Both the position numbers and the translations under genes were made by a program. From contig JBBCIS010000004.1 of the NCBI GenBank assembly GCA_037189845.1, positions 1-64,000 on the forward strand: DNA of 64,000 nt. Direction: 5' to 3'. Positions 55,664 through 63,571 of this stretch are shown piece by piece. The notes under the pieces were generated by a model. That model worked only from the letters and a program-made list of their open reading frames with translations. It ran no database searches and was not told the origin of the DNA. The DNA comes from JAMLHH01 sp037189845. GTDB lineage: Bacteria; Bacteroidota; Bacteroidia; Chitinophagales; JADIYW01. Every line of letters begins with the position of its first letter. The stretch's first letter is position 1.

Positions 55664-56161
55664 TCAATATCCGGAAAACTCTCCGTCTGTTATTGTGATA
55701 TAATCACCCGGAGCCGGACCTAAGAATTTACCCGAAAAGGTACCTTTAATTTTTTTGATGCCTCCTACTGTCTGAATTCCCGTAATATTTACTACGCAGG
55801 AGGTTGTCGGAGAAAAGCTCATCATCATATACGTTTTGCCGTCTATTTTCGTGACTGAAGCTGCTGCGTCATCAGAATCACTAAGATCATAAGTATCTTC
55901 AGTAATGCCTTCCGCGGTGGAAAAAATAATAGAAATAACAGATTCCTGCCCCTCAAAATTAGCTTTGCCAATAATAGTTGCATTCGTGACACCATCTATC
56001 ACACTTAGTCCCGCCACAGCATTAGAACTGGCTTCCCACGATCTGCCATTGATTTTCATCTTGACATAAGATCCACTAGTTGGATTTGTATTGTCATCAT
56101 CTTTTCCGCAGGCAGAAAGCAATAAAGTGATGACTGTCATCATTAAAACAAACTTTTTCAT
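55664..56161 (-). CDS. Small lipoprotein with beta-sandwich (DUF6252-like)
   Basis: 165 residues. Lipoprotein signal ending in Leu-Leu-Ser-Ala-Cys-Gly-Lys-Asp-Asp-Asp, followed by an Asp-rich linker. The body begins with Lys-Met-Lys-Ile-Asn-Gly-Arg-Ser-Trp-Glu-Ala and ends with a Gly/Thr-rich strand (Ile-Thr-Asp-Gly-Glu-Phe-Ser). This is the common Bacteroidota 'Xaa-Val-Asp-Gly-Lys-x-Trp' lipoprotein type; the DUF6252 label is a tentative guess. It follows the next upstream gene by 18 bp, as part of its operon. Confidence 0.7.
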   Translation of the reverse strand: MKKFVLMMTVITLLLSACGKDDDNTNPTSGSYVKMKINGRSWEASSNAVAGLSVIDGVTNATIIGKANFEGQESVISIIFSTAEGITEDTYDLSDSDDAAASVTKIDGKTYMMMSFSPTTSCVVNITGIQTVGGIKKIKGTFSGKFLGPAPGDYITITDGEFSGY

Positions 56162-56179
56162 AGATGTAAATTTTATAGG

Positions 56180-56989
56180 TTATTGACATTTGTATGATAG
56201 CTTCGAGGTATTGGATGAATTCTCGTAGCTGTTGCGTATATGTTTGGTGTATTCATCTACATAACCTTTCTCATTGGTTAAATAGTCAAAAGATATATCA
56301 TTCTCAAAGCTACCTTGTATGATAGATATAGCCGTGGGCAGATGATTGGTGGCTTTTCCTAATAAAGGATACAGGAAAACATATCCCGAAAGAATAGAAA
56401 AAGGCTCTCCATGATAATTAAAGAAGAAATTCCAGGTTTTATTCGGTTCACTTCCATAAGTATAACTGGTTGTTTCATAAACGTATCCCTCTCTGGTTTT
56501 TACTACTTTTTTAACCAGGTTTCCATTCTCGTAAATCAGGCTGTCTTTGTAATAATCATCATAAGAGCTGCCGCCTTTCAATGTCTGGATATTTGTTGCA
56601 AGGTAACCTTCGCTGTTGTATGTCATCTGATAAAAGTACCTCAGTGACATTCCGCTGATGGTGGCATAATTTTCATACGAAGTCAGTCTTCCCTGGCTAT
56701 CAAAAGTCAGATCTGCCTCGTCTACTACATTACCCAGCGTATCCAGCGTGGTAATCGTACCGGACAAACCGGAGTATTCAAATTCAAAAGAATTATACCT
56801 TGTTTTATAGCTTAAAATTCTTCCCTGGCTGTCATAGATAAACTCATCTGTGGGTGCACCTACATAACCAGCGGTAATCCCTGAGATGATACAGGATGAT
56901 GTCGTCTCCTCTTCTTTATCTTTTTTACAGGATATAATACTGAGTGATGCCGCAAAAATCAGCAGCGTAAATGATATCAGATTTTTCAT
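56180..56989 (-). CDS. Lipoprotein with YD-like (DUF4595-like) repeats
   Basis: 269 residues. Lipoprotein signal ends in Ser-Ile-Ile-Ser-Cys-Lys-Lys-Asp. The body holds about six short beta-hairpin repeats with the pattern Phe/Tyr-Asp-Ser-Gln-Gly-Arg-Ile/Leu-x-Ser-Tyr, like the YD repeats in RHS proteins, followed by a plain C-terminus. The repeats suggest an adhesive or binding role at the cell surface. It is the first gene of a two-gene operon with the 165-residue lipoprotein, and has a 13-bp element upstream that is shared with the OmpA-like gene. Confidence 0.75.
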   Translation of the reverse strand: MKNLISFTLLIFAASLSIISCKKDKEEETTSSCIISGITAGYVGAPTDEFIYDSQGRILSYKTRYNSFEFEYSGLSGTITTLDTLGNVVDEADLTFDSQGRLTSYENYATISGMSLRYFYQMTYNSEGYLATNIQTLKGGSSYDDYYKDSLIYENGNLVKKVVKTREGYVYETTSYTYGSEPNKTWNFFFNYHGEPFSILSGYVFLYPLLGKATNHLPTAISIIQGSFENDISFDYLTNEKGYVDEYTKHIRNSYENSSNTSKLSYKCQ

Positions 56990-57013
56990 AGCAGTTCAGT
57001 TTAAATTTTGATT

Positions 57014-57021
57014 CAAATTTC
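57014..57021 (-). promoter_or_regulatory. Promoter-like box of the YD-like lipoprotein operon
   Basis: Minus strand GAAATTTG, one mismatch from TAnnTTTG, 25 bases downstream of the 13-bp element and about 24 bases before the ATG. Confidence 0.4.
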
Positions 57022-57045
57022 CGGATTACAGAACAACTTGTAAAT

Positions 57046-57059
57046 CACATGATGATGTG
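57046..57059. promoter_or_regulatory. 13-bp shared element, possible activator site (copy 1)
   Basis: ACATGATGATGTG (57047-57059) with a C in front completing the dyad CACAT...ATGTG. It lies 57-70 bp upstream of the YD-like lipoprotein start, 25 bp from the promoter-like box. An identical copy at identical spacing lies upstream of the OmpA-like gene. Confidence 0.6.
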
Positions 57060-57067
57060 TGATACGA

Positions 57068-58393
57068 TTATTGTTTTACAAACTCTACCCGGCGATTCTG
57101 AGCTTTTCCTTCAGCAGTTTTATTATCAGAGACAGGTTCTGAAGCACCTTTCCCGGCAGTCGTAATCCTGTTGTTGTCGATGCCGAAAACTTTATTGAGA
57201 TATTGTTTTACAGATAAAGCTCTTTGTTCGGAAAGCTGTTGATTAGTAGCTGCATTTCCTACATTATCCGTATGCCCGGTAATATTGATTTTCAAATCGG
57301 GATTTTCTTTTAAAAGATGAGCGATTTCCCTGATGACTCCGTGAGATTCCGGCTTTATCTGCGCAGAACCGGTATTGAAATAAATACCTGATGTACTGAA
57401 TTTACCTTCTTCTATTAATTGATGGCGTGTATCAGGATTTCCGATAGCGAGCCTGATGTTACTGATGAAAAAATTGTGGTGATCCTTTGCTTCATAACGG
57501 CTGAATATAACTGTATTATATTTACTTCCGGTTATAAATGCTTTAGGTAAATCCCATACTTTCTCCTCTCTTACGTATATGCGTAAGCGTTGGTTTTGCC
57601 GCCAGACAGCTATATGAACAATATTTTTATTCCGGTTAAATGATGTCAGATTTCCAGTTGTATTGTTCATGATTTTTTTACCATTTTCCCAGATCTCAAT
57701 TTTAGAATGTCCCACCGGCGGAGATCCGGCATCCTGAGGATGCAGCCATGTCATAATTCCTGTTTGCCCTGACCGGCGGGCATCTCCGTATTGTTTCCAT
57801 GCTGTAAAATCATTCTTATTGGTCAATGCAGCGATAGCAATACCCAACGAACCATCGTAGTAACTGTAATCCGGAGATACCGCCACATCAAATTCCAGCG
57901 TGAAATTTTCGGGCAGACTATTGATAAATTCCGGTGTCAGTGCGCAGGAACGTGTAAATCCCAGCCATTTACCTTCAGCAATATTGATATTCATAATTTC
58001 GGCCGAACCATCTGTATTCCAGCGTGCAGGAAAATCACCGACGATATCCTGACTAAAATCCTCAATAGCAATCACTTTTTCGCCGGGTACAAAATCAAAT
58101 TTAGATTGTGAACTGAACGTCTGTGGCGGAGAAGCAGATGTCTGATTTTCTTTGGGAGCAGCACCGGTACTGTTTTTAGAGGAAGATTTGCCCGAAGAAT
58201 TACCATTTGGGGCAGGCTGCTTTGCTCCCTCTTCGATCTTATCCAGACCTTTATCTATTCCTTTGTCAATATTCTGATTGATGCGCTGATTGACTTTCTG
58301 TTCAATTTTTTTATCAATATTCTTTAATACCTGACCACGTGCCTGAACTCCGTTCAGCAGCATGATGGCAATTATGAGACAAGCTGTTTTCAT
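57068..58393 (-). CDS. OmpA-family protein with lectin-like middle domain
   Basis: 441 residues. Signal peptide to about 20 (Gly-Gln). A helical segment (about 24-60) with repeated Asn-Ile-Asp-Lys-Lys/Gly-Ile is a likely trimeric or dimeric coiled coil. Residues about 110-310 look like a concanavalin/LamG-type beta-sandwich (Phe-Thr-Leu-Glu-Phe-Asp, Trp-Asn-Gly-like strands). The C-terminal OmpA domain (about 325-441) has Phe-x-Ile-Thr-Gly-His-Thr-Asp-Asn-Val-Gly, Leu-Ser-Glu-Gln-Arg-Ala-Leu-Ser-Val and Asn-Arg-Arg-Val-Glu-Phe, which bind peptidoglycan. It may anchor the outer membrane while its lectin part binds a polysaccharide or partner. Confidence 0.85.
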   Translation of the reverse strand: MKTACLIIAIMLLNGVQARGQVLKNIDKKIEQKVNQRINQNIDKGIDKGLDKIEEGAKQPAPNGNSSGKSSSKNSTGAAPKENQTSASPPQTFSSQSKFDFVPGEKVIAIEDFSQDIVGDFPARWNTDGSAEIMNINIAEGKWLGFTRSCALTPEFINSLPENFTLEFDVAVSPDYSYYDGSLGIAIAALTNKNDFTAWKQYGDARRSGQTGIMTWLHPQDAGSPPVGHSKIEIWENGKKIMNNTTGNLTSFNRNKNIVHIAVWRQNQRLRIYVREEKVWDLPKAFITGSKYNTVIFSRYEAKDHHNFFISNIRLAIGNPDTRHQLIEEGKFSTSGIYFNTGSAQIKPESHGVIREIAHLLKENPDLKINITGHTDNVGNAATNQQLSEQRALSVKQYLNKVFGIDNNRITTAGKGASEPVSDNKTAEGKAQNRRVEFVKQ

Positions 58394-58420
58394 TGCAGTG
58401 ATTTTTAAATCTATCTGCTA

Positions 58421-58428
58421 CAAAATTC
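58421..58428 (-). promoter_or_regulatory. Promoter-like box of the OmpA-like gene
   Basis: Minus strand GAATTTTG, one mismatch from TAnnTTTG, 25 bases downstream of its copy of the 13-bp element and about 27 bases before the ATG. Confidence 0.4.
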
Positions 58429-58453
58429 AATTGTCTCAGCACAAACTACAATA

Positions 58454-58466
58454 ACATGATGATGTG
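58454..58466. promoter_or_regulatory. 13-bp shared element, possible activator site (copy 2)
   Basis: Second copy of ACATGATGATGTG, 61-73 bp upstream of the OmpA-like start and about 52 bp upstream of the plus-strand gene at 58518. It is followed by GTGCT-TTTG-AGCAC (58464-58477), a 5-bp dyad. Confidence 0.6.
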
Positions 58467-58517
58467 CTTTTGAGCACACAGAATAATATACAATCTATTA
58501 AAAATATAAGCGTTACT

Positions 58518-59432
58518 ATGAATGCAATGCGATACATATTCACCATCATATCATTTCTGACATTTGATCTTGCCTATTCTCAAACGGAGCAAAGAATAAT
58601 CTACAATTTTCAAAGAGATTCTTATTGGGACAGTACGCTATATCTTTCGGAGATGGCTTTTTACTACGAAATCAAAGACTCCGTAATTCTCCGATCCCAC
58701 TATCCCATAAGAACTTATCTATATTCGGAAGCTGTCAGCACCTATCCTCTGAAAATGGCTCATATTTACGACACTACGACCCTTGATCCTCAAATATTCT
58801 CCTATAACAAAAACGGTGATTCTATCTCCATCGTCTTTTTTAATTCCAACAAAAACAAACCAATATATTTTACTAACCATATAGTGAATACGAAAGATTC
58901 TATTTATTCCAGGCAATCCGAAGAAAAGCCGGCAAGCCTTTCTCTCAGAAAGACAACCAGATATTCAGGAATAAAAACTGTTACTGTGGATGGCATTCCA
59001 AAAGCCGCTTACTGCTTTGAAGAATATCCTGAGCTTGAAGCTTACTATGAAAGCCTCTTTTACGATATCACTGAAACTTATATCGACACTGTCACACTGA
59101 TTCCACTCCAGTTCGTCCATAAGCGATACAACAAAAAACATCAGTACACCAACTATTTTTCTGTCACCAGAATAAATGCTATAACAGATACGATTCCAAA
59201 GTTTTCTGATGAAAAAGAACTGAAGCTATTCGAGTATAAGCCTTTAGATTGGACTGAAAAGCAAAAATCATCGTTTTTGAAAATACATGCTTACCTGGAC
59301 AACGACGAATATATCCAATGCCTGTCGACTCTATTAGACGGACAAGTCAGCTTTTTTAAGGTAGAAGAAACTATTCAATTTAAAAAGGCTGTCACTGACA
59401 GCCCTTGCAATAAATATATTTCCAAAAAATAA
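58518..59432 (+). CDS. Secreted protein of unknown function
   Basis: 304 residues from ATG 58518; the frame extends upstream to GTG 58464 without a signal. Signal peptide of Phe-Thr-Ile-Ile-Ser-Phe-Leu-Thr-Phe-Asp-Leu, cut after Tyr-Ser-Gln. The mature part is beta-rich with many Tyr, Lys and Ser, mixed charge, no motif and no membrane segment. I do not recognise a family. Divergent from the OmpA-like gene, so the copy 2 element could act on either. Confidence 0.7.
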   Translation: MNAMRYIFTIISFLTFDLAYSQTEQRIIYNFQRDSYWDSTLYLSEMAFYYEIKDSVILRSHYPIRTYLYSEAVSTYPLKMAHIYDTTTLDPQIFSYNKNGDSISIVFFNSNKNKPIYFTNHIVNTKDSIYSRQSEEKPASLSLRKTTRYSGIKTVTVDGIPKAAYCFEEYPELEAYYESLFYDITETYIDTVTLIPLQFVHKRYNKKHQYTNYFSVTRINAITDTIPKFSDEKELKLFEYKPLDWTEKQKSSFLKIHAYLDNDEYIQCLSTLLDGQVSFFKVEETIQFKKAVTDSPCNKYISKK

Positions 59433-59457
59433 TCCCATCACAAATACAAAGGAGCAT

Positions 59458-60072
59458 CTATTCCGAAACCCCATCAGCATCTGACCAAAGGTCTACTTCT
59501 CCATGTACAGTAAGACCTCCGGCATTCGGAGTTTTGAGTTCAAGTCCAATGGTCGCCATCTGTACATTTTTGAGCTTCCCGCCTTCTTTGGTTCCCGATA
59601 TCAGTCTTGCATAAGGATAATCAAACAATCCTCCCATTCCTCCTGTCATTCTCACATGCTGACAGATAGTGAAATTATTCCCCGAGCCGATGATAAAAGG
59701 CTCGCTCAGCTTTGTGCCCTCATAATAACCATTCAGAGCTACTGTTATTTCGCTTCCATTCTGGTCAGAAAGCAATATCTTAAAACCTTTTTCATTGATA
59801 TACCCTACAGCAGTTCCTGTTCCGGGTTCACCGTAGTTTTTCCCATCATAACGCCACGGAGCGAGCTGATATTCACCGGTGACATCCGGCGGATTATTCC
59901 CTTCATAAATTTTAAACCCTAATGCCTTTGCCTCATTCAGATAAGCCTCCGGCACCAATGTCCTTAGCTGCGTACCAGCTTCCTTATTTTCTTTGGTATT
60001 ATCGTTATCCTTTTTACAACCAGAGAATGTAAGAAAGGGTATAATACAAAGTGCAAACAATAACTTTTTCAT
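59458..60072 (-). CDS. Small lipoprotein of unknown function
   Basis: 204 residues. Lipoprotein signal ending in Thr-Phe-Ser-Gly-Cys-Lys-Lys-Asp, an Asn/Lys/Glu linker, then a beta-rich body with Gly-Glu-Tyr, Gly-Thr-Gly-Thr and Trp-Arg-Tyr-Asp-Gly-Lys-Asn-Tyr-Gly-Glu. A short helical turn (Leu-Asn-Glu-Ala-Lys-Ala-Leu-Gly-Phe-Lys-Ile-Tyr-Glu-Gly) sits near residue 50. No family recognised. It lies 29 bp after the serine-hydrolase gene and is probably in the same operon, so it may be exported and function with that enzyme. Confidence 0.72.
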   Translation of the reverse strand: MKKLLFALCIIPFLTFSGCKKDNDNTKENKEAGTQLRTLVPEAYLNEAKALGFKIYEGNNPPDVTGEYQLAPWRYDGKNYGEPGTGTAVGYINEKGFKILLSDQNGSEITVALNGYYEGTKLSEPFIIGSGNNFTICQHVRMTGGMGGLFDYPYARLISGTKEGGKLKNVQMATIGLELKTPNAGGLTVHGEVDLWSDADGVSE

Positions 60073-60101
60073 GATTTTTAATTTTAAGAGGTGATCAATG
60101 A

Positions 60102-61292
60102 CTATTTAAACTGATCAATATTCTGCCATGGAATATCCTTTTTCGTACTCAGCGGATTGATGATAGAGCCGATAAATGAATTCAATGTAGCAGTCGAATT
60201 AGTGATATATCTGCTGTTTGCAGTTGCTGCGATACAGATGCCGTTTGTATTTCTGTAGAGAATTGCAAATGTTCCCGGTAAAGTTCCCCACCAGAACCAC
60301 TCTCCGTTTTCTATTGCCCACCCGCAGCCGAACTGAAAACCAAAGCCACTGCTGTTTGCAGTAGGTGTCACCATCGTTTTGATAGTAGACAAGCTCAGAA
60401 TATCCGGTCTTGTAGCTGAACTGTCCACCGCAGTTGCAAATCGCAATAAATCCGATGGCGTACTCAACCATCCCATTGCACCTCTGGCCCTATCCAGATT
60501 CATCCCATACACATAGGGAACATCGCTGCCCTGGCCTACATATTTCACTTCATCAGTTCTTCTGTCCGATAATTTCGATCCTGCTATAAAAGAGTTTTTC
60601 GCTCCTGTTTTATTCCAGATCTCATCATTACAATATTGCAAATAGGTTTTTTCGCTGATTTTTTCGATGATTTTTGTGAGCAGCATATATCCGAAGTTCG
60701 AATAAGCAAATCCGGAGCCCGGAGCAGAAGTAAGTGCCTGATTATTCAAAGTCCAGTCTATTACTGCTTTTTCATCCATACTGATATCAAAAAAAGCCGG
60801 ATCCTGGTCCTGTCCCCATCCTCCAATGGTATGATGCAATAAATCATTCACAGTCACGTCTGTTACGTAGGCCTTATATGGTTGAGTGCCATAAGTAGTT
60901 CCTAAAATCCCACTCTCCCCAAACACTTTCTGATCCAATGATACCTTACCTTCTTCCAAAAGCTTCATGACTGCTACAGAGGTGATGAGCTTACTCACAC
61001 TGGCAATTCTGAATTGAGAGGAGGTCGTAACCTTTTCTCCTGTATCCGGATCTTCTACACCATAACCTTTCTGATAGACCAGTTGTCCATTCCTGCTCAC
61101 TGCCAGCGACAAACCGGGCATGCCATAAGTGGTCATCCATTTATTGGCAACAGAATCCACATAGACAATATCCTCCTGTTTTATCTCCGGGATGATCTTT
61201 TCGTCCGGCTCATCCTTTTTACAGGAAAACAAAAGTGTACAAGTGACTCCAACCAGCAACAATCCTCTAAGTAAAAAATTATCCTTTTTCAT
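60102..61292 (-). CDS. Class C beta-lactamase-family serine hydrolase, lipoprotein
   Basis: 396 residues. Lipoprotein signal ends in Leu-Leu-Phe-Ser-Cys24-Lys-Lys. The nucleophile motif SxxK is Ser98-Val-Ser-Lys101 in Arg-Ile-Ala-Ser-Val-Ser-Lys; the second motif is Tyr-Ser-Asn (YxN type) in Phe-Ala-Tyr-Ser-Asn-Phe-Gly-Tyr. The third motif, usually His-x-Gly, seems to read Trp-Trp-Gly in Phe-Trp-Trp-Gly-Thr-Leu-Pro-Gly. The fold is that of penicillin-binding-type esterases and D-aminopeptidases, not antibiotic resistance. It acts in the periplasm or on the surface. First gene of a pair with the unknown lipoprotein. Confidence 0.87.
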   Translation of the reverse strand: MKKDNFLLRGLLLVGVTCTLLFSCKKDEPDEKIIPEIKQEDIVYVDSVANKWMTTYGMPGLSLAVSRNGQLVYQKGYGVEDPDTGEKVTTSSQFRIASVSKLITSVAVMKLLEEGKVSLDQKVFGESGILGTTYGTQPYKAYVTDVTVNDLLHHTIGGWGQDQDPAFFDISMDEKAVIDWTLNNQALTSAPGSGFAYSNFGYMLLTKIIEKISEKTYLQYCNDEIWNKTGAKNSFIAGSKLSDRRTDEVKYVGQGSDVPYVYGMNLDRARGAMGWLSTPSDLLRFATAVDSSATRPDILSLSTIKTMVTPTANSSGFGFQFGCGWAIENGEWFWWGTLPGTFAILYRNTNGICIAATANSRYITNSTATLNSFIGSIINPLSTKKDIPWQNIDQFK

Positions 61293-61659
61293 AACCCTTT
61301 GTTTTTAATCTTATCGCAGAACAATACAAAAGGTCATCAAAAAACAATAAAAATTTCAGGGCGTGTCCTCTGCCCTGCCTTTGACCACGCATACGTCAGG
61401 GCAGAGGCTGGGTTATACGCTATATCTTTTATATTCCGGGCTTCGACAGGCTCAGCCACCGAAATATAAAAGGATACGCTGCTATCCCTCACGCATGCAT
61501 ACGCAACGATTGCCCAAAAACCGCAGAGAATTTGATTCCCTTGTATTGAAAAATGATTTCCTTAGATTTATTGATGAGAAACCAGATAGAAAAATCGGTT
61601 GACCTATACTCAATTTCAGTAACCGCAGACGACAAAATCAAACTTAACAAATTAAATAA
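61293..61659. other. Intergenic stretch around the palindromic element
   Basis: Besides the element, the stretch from 61505 to 61602 keeps an open plus-strand frame (Asn-Arg-Arg-Glu-Phe-Asp-Ser-Leu-Val-Leu-Lys-Asn-Asp-Phe-Leu-Arg-Phe-Ile-Asp-Glu-Lys-Pro) that may be a short gene remnant. No start codon or family can be assigned. Confidence 0.35.
61359..61494. repeat. Nested palindromic repeat element (REP/MITE-like)
   Basis: Outer arms GCGTG (61361-61365) and CACGC (61490-61494). Inside: CCTCTGCCCTG (61367-61377) with CAGGGCAGAGG (61397-61407); CTTTTATATTCCGG (61426-61439) with CCGAAATATAAAAG (61459-61472), around a loop containing GACAGGCTCAGCC; and GGATA (61472-61476) with TATCC (61483-61487). 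ATACGCT is repeated at 61415 and 61474. It resembles the GGATAG...AAAGAT...TAGCG...CCCG intergenic family that I recall from Flavobacteriia and relatives. A 79-codon frame across it is probably spurious. Confidence 0.7.
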
Positions 61660-62163
61660 ATGATAGAAAGGTTGAAAATCATACAGACTACTGAACTAAA
61701 CGAACAAATAAAAAAGCAAGTGTTTGATTTATGGAATAATGAATATCCTGAAAAACTTTCTTACGCAAGCCTGAATGAATTTGACAACTATTTACAAAGT
61801 CTATCTAACCTCACACATTTTTTAATGACAAGAGATGAAGATTTGATTTTGGGTTGGGCATTAACCTTTGACAGGGAAAATGAAAAATGGTTCGCAATTA
61901 TTCTGAATGAAAAAATAAAGGGACAAGGTTTAGGACGTAAAATGCTCAATAATATTAAACAAACTGAACCTATTTTGAATGGTTGGGTGATAGATCATAA
62001 CAATGACAAAAAGAAGAACGGACAATTTTATACAAGTCCATTAAAATTTTATGAAAAATGTGGCTTTAAAATCCTCTCAAAAGAAAGACTTGAATTACAT
62101 AAAATTTCAGCAGTGAAAATAAGATGGACAGACAACAAACAGCTGCCTGGCAAAAGCGTGTGA
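61660..62163 (+). CDS. GNAT-family N-acetyltransferase
   Basis: 167 residues. The acetyl-CoA loop is Lys-Gly-Gln-Gly-Leu-Gly-Arg-Lys-Met-Leu (about 87-96), the usual Q/RxxGxG/A type, preceded by a Trp-Phe-Ala-Ile-Ile-Leu strand, and a Phe-Tyr-Glu-Lys-Cys-Gly-Phe-Lys-Ile end (about 125-135) gives the last helix and strand of the fold. Substrate unknown. It sits in a stretch with AT-rich, orphan-type genes directly after a palindromic repeat, so transfer is likely. Confidence 0.88.
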   Translation: MIERLKIIQTTELNEQIKKQVFDLWNNEYPEKLSYASLNEFDNYLQSLSNLTHFLMTRDEDLILGWALTFDRENEKWFAIILNEKIKGQGLGRKMLNNIKQTEPILNGWVIDHNNDKKKNGQFYTSPLKFYEKCGFKILSKERLELHKISAVKIRWTDNKQLPGKSV

Positions 62164-62210
62164 TTAGTACTTGGTCAGGCTACTATGACAATAACTTATA
62201 TTAGAATAAT

Positions 62211-62636
62211 ATGGAAAGAATATTTATCATAATCATTACAACAATCGGATTAATTAGTTCCGCAAAAGCGGATACTATTGACTTTTGGCATGTTTACTAT
62301 AACAAAACCAAAATCAAGGAATTTAATCAATATTCGAAAGAAGAAATTGTTCTCAAAATTAAAGATATCCAACGCACGGACTCTTTGACAGTTAAATATT
62401 TTCGTGATACACCGTGTGATAAATGTGAAACAAAAGTTACAATAGAAAATGGAAAACATTTTGTTGTTACTGAAGGGAAAGACAAAGGCACGTTTAATCC
62501 GGTTACAATCTCTCTGTATGACCTTTTACAATATCATCTAAAAGCCGCTAAAGAAGTTTATGAAGTATTTTATCAGGAAGAAGAAATCATAAATCGGACA
62601 CAGAGACAATTAATTTTCAGAATTAAATTTGAATAA
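62211..62636 (+). CDS. Small secreted protein of unknown function
   Basis: 141 residues with a signal peptide (Ile-rich, cut after Lys-Ala-Asp). Cys-Asp-Lys-Cys (about 64-67) could form a disulfide or bind metal. The rest is Lys/Glu/Thr-rich beta. No family recognised. 47 bp after the acetyltransferase gene and 5 bp before the broken lipoprotein gene, so the two small exported products are probably co-transcribed. Confidence 0.7.
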   Translation: MERIFIIIITTIGLISSAKADTIDFWHVYYNKTKIKEFNQYSKEEIVLKIKDIQRTDSLTVKYFRDTPCDKCETKVTIENGKHFVVTEGKDKGTFNPVTISLYDLLQYHLKAAKEVYEVFYQEEEIINRTQRQLIFRIKFE

Positions 62637-62641
62637 ATAGT

Positions 62642-62991
62642 ATGGCTACAAAAATATTATCAACAACTTTAATAGTTCTGACAGGATTTTTAGCAGTCTC
62701 TTGTGACCCAGTAGATCCAATATTCATTTTCAAGCAAAAGATATATTAAAGAGTTATGAAAATCTGGGTGGCAACTATAATCACAGTGTTATAAAATTCA
62801 AAATGACACCTGGAACTATGATTGAATGTGGTATGACTATCGCTGAAATACAAGATGAAATGCCATTTACCAAATTCAAAGTGTATACCTATAAAGATTC
62901 AATCATTGCAGAATCAGAATACGAAATTCTTGACCTTTTTGAAAAAACACTTTGGGGCAAAAAAAACACCTTATGTATTAGTGATAAATAA
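62642..62991 (+). pseudogene. Frameshifted lipoprotein gene
   Basis: A lipoprotein signal (Leu-Ala-Val-Ser-Cys-Asp-Pro-Val-Asp-Pro) runs in one frame from ATG 62642 and stops at 62749. From about 62719 the next frame gives Asn-Ile-His-Phe-Gln-Ala-Lys-Asp-Ile-Leu-Lys-Ser-Tyr-Glu-Asn-Leu-Gly-Gly and continues to the TAA at 62991. One lost A near 62719 (GATCCAAATATT expected, GATCCAATATT present) would join them into about 116 residues. Either a real frameshift or a sequencing error; a programmed slip is unlikely. Confidence 0.8.
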
Positions 62992-63042
62992 CTAAAGCAG
63001 GTAACTTATATCTTTCCTAAATGCTGAAAATACCTCCTATAT

Positions 63043-63561
63043 TTAACTCTTCCTTTTACCCTTTCTGAAAGTTTTTTTGTGGCGGGTATAATGTGTGGTA
63101 TCTGAATCCGGATTTACAGAAATGACACTGATATTTCCATCGACTTCCAGCACAGACAAACGAACATCTTCCATGCGTTCTACACCATGTTCCCGGATAC
63201 TTTCTTCCAGCTCATCCATTGTGATTTCTACTCTTTGCAAAGCTTTCAGATCTACCTTGCCGTCTTTAATCAGCACAACCGGATCGTCTTCTATAAAATC
63301 CCTTACTACAGGATTTTTAAACATCCATTTTTTCAGAAAAAAATTGGCTACAAACAAAACCAGGGCTGCAATAAGCCCTCCCTGTAACGAAGTATCCGGT
63401 CCAACCATTGCATTTTGTACAGCATTACTGATCAGCAACAGCAGGATCACATCTCCGGCATTGAGCTGTGACAGCTGATTTTTACCAAACAGTCTCAATC
63501 CTATCAGCATAAAAAGATAGACTGCCAGAGATCTGAGCGCAATATCGAAGAAAGGATTCAT
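63043..63561 (-). CDS. DUF421 (YetF-type) membrane protein
   Basis: 172 residues from ATG 63561; two further residues in the longer frame would need TTG. About three membrane helices (Ala-Val-Tyr-Leu-Phe-Met-Leu-Ile-Gly, Ala-Gly-Asp-Val-Ile-Leu-Leu-Leu-Leu-Ile-Ser-Asn-Ala-Val-Gln, Leu-Ile-Ala-Ala-Leu-Val-Leu-Phe), then a cytoplasmic YetF domain with Ile-Lys-Asp-Gly-Lys-Val and Thr-Met-Asp-Glu-Leu-Glu-Glu-Ser-Ile-Arg. The basic tail is Arg/Lys-rich. Function of the family is poorly known. It lies downstream of gdhA on the minus strand with a terminator in between. Confidence 0.9.
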   Translation of the reverse strand: MNPFFDIALRSLAVYLFMLIGLRLFGKNQLSQLNAGDVILLLLISNAVQNAMVGPDTSLQGGLIAALVLFVANFFLKKWMFKNPVVRDFIEDDPVVLIKDGKVDLKALQRVEITMDELEESIREHGVERMEDVRLSVLEVDGNISVISVNPDSDTTHYTRHKKTFRKGKRKS

Positions 63562-63571
63562 ATCCAAATAT

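Noticed and set aside
61363..61602. 79-codon ORF starting in the palindromic element
   Set aside because: It begins inside the repeat and shows no start context or family; only its 3' part might be a gene remnant.
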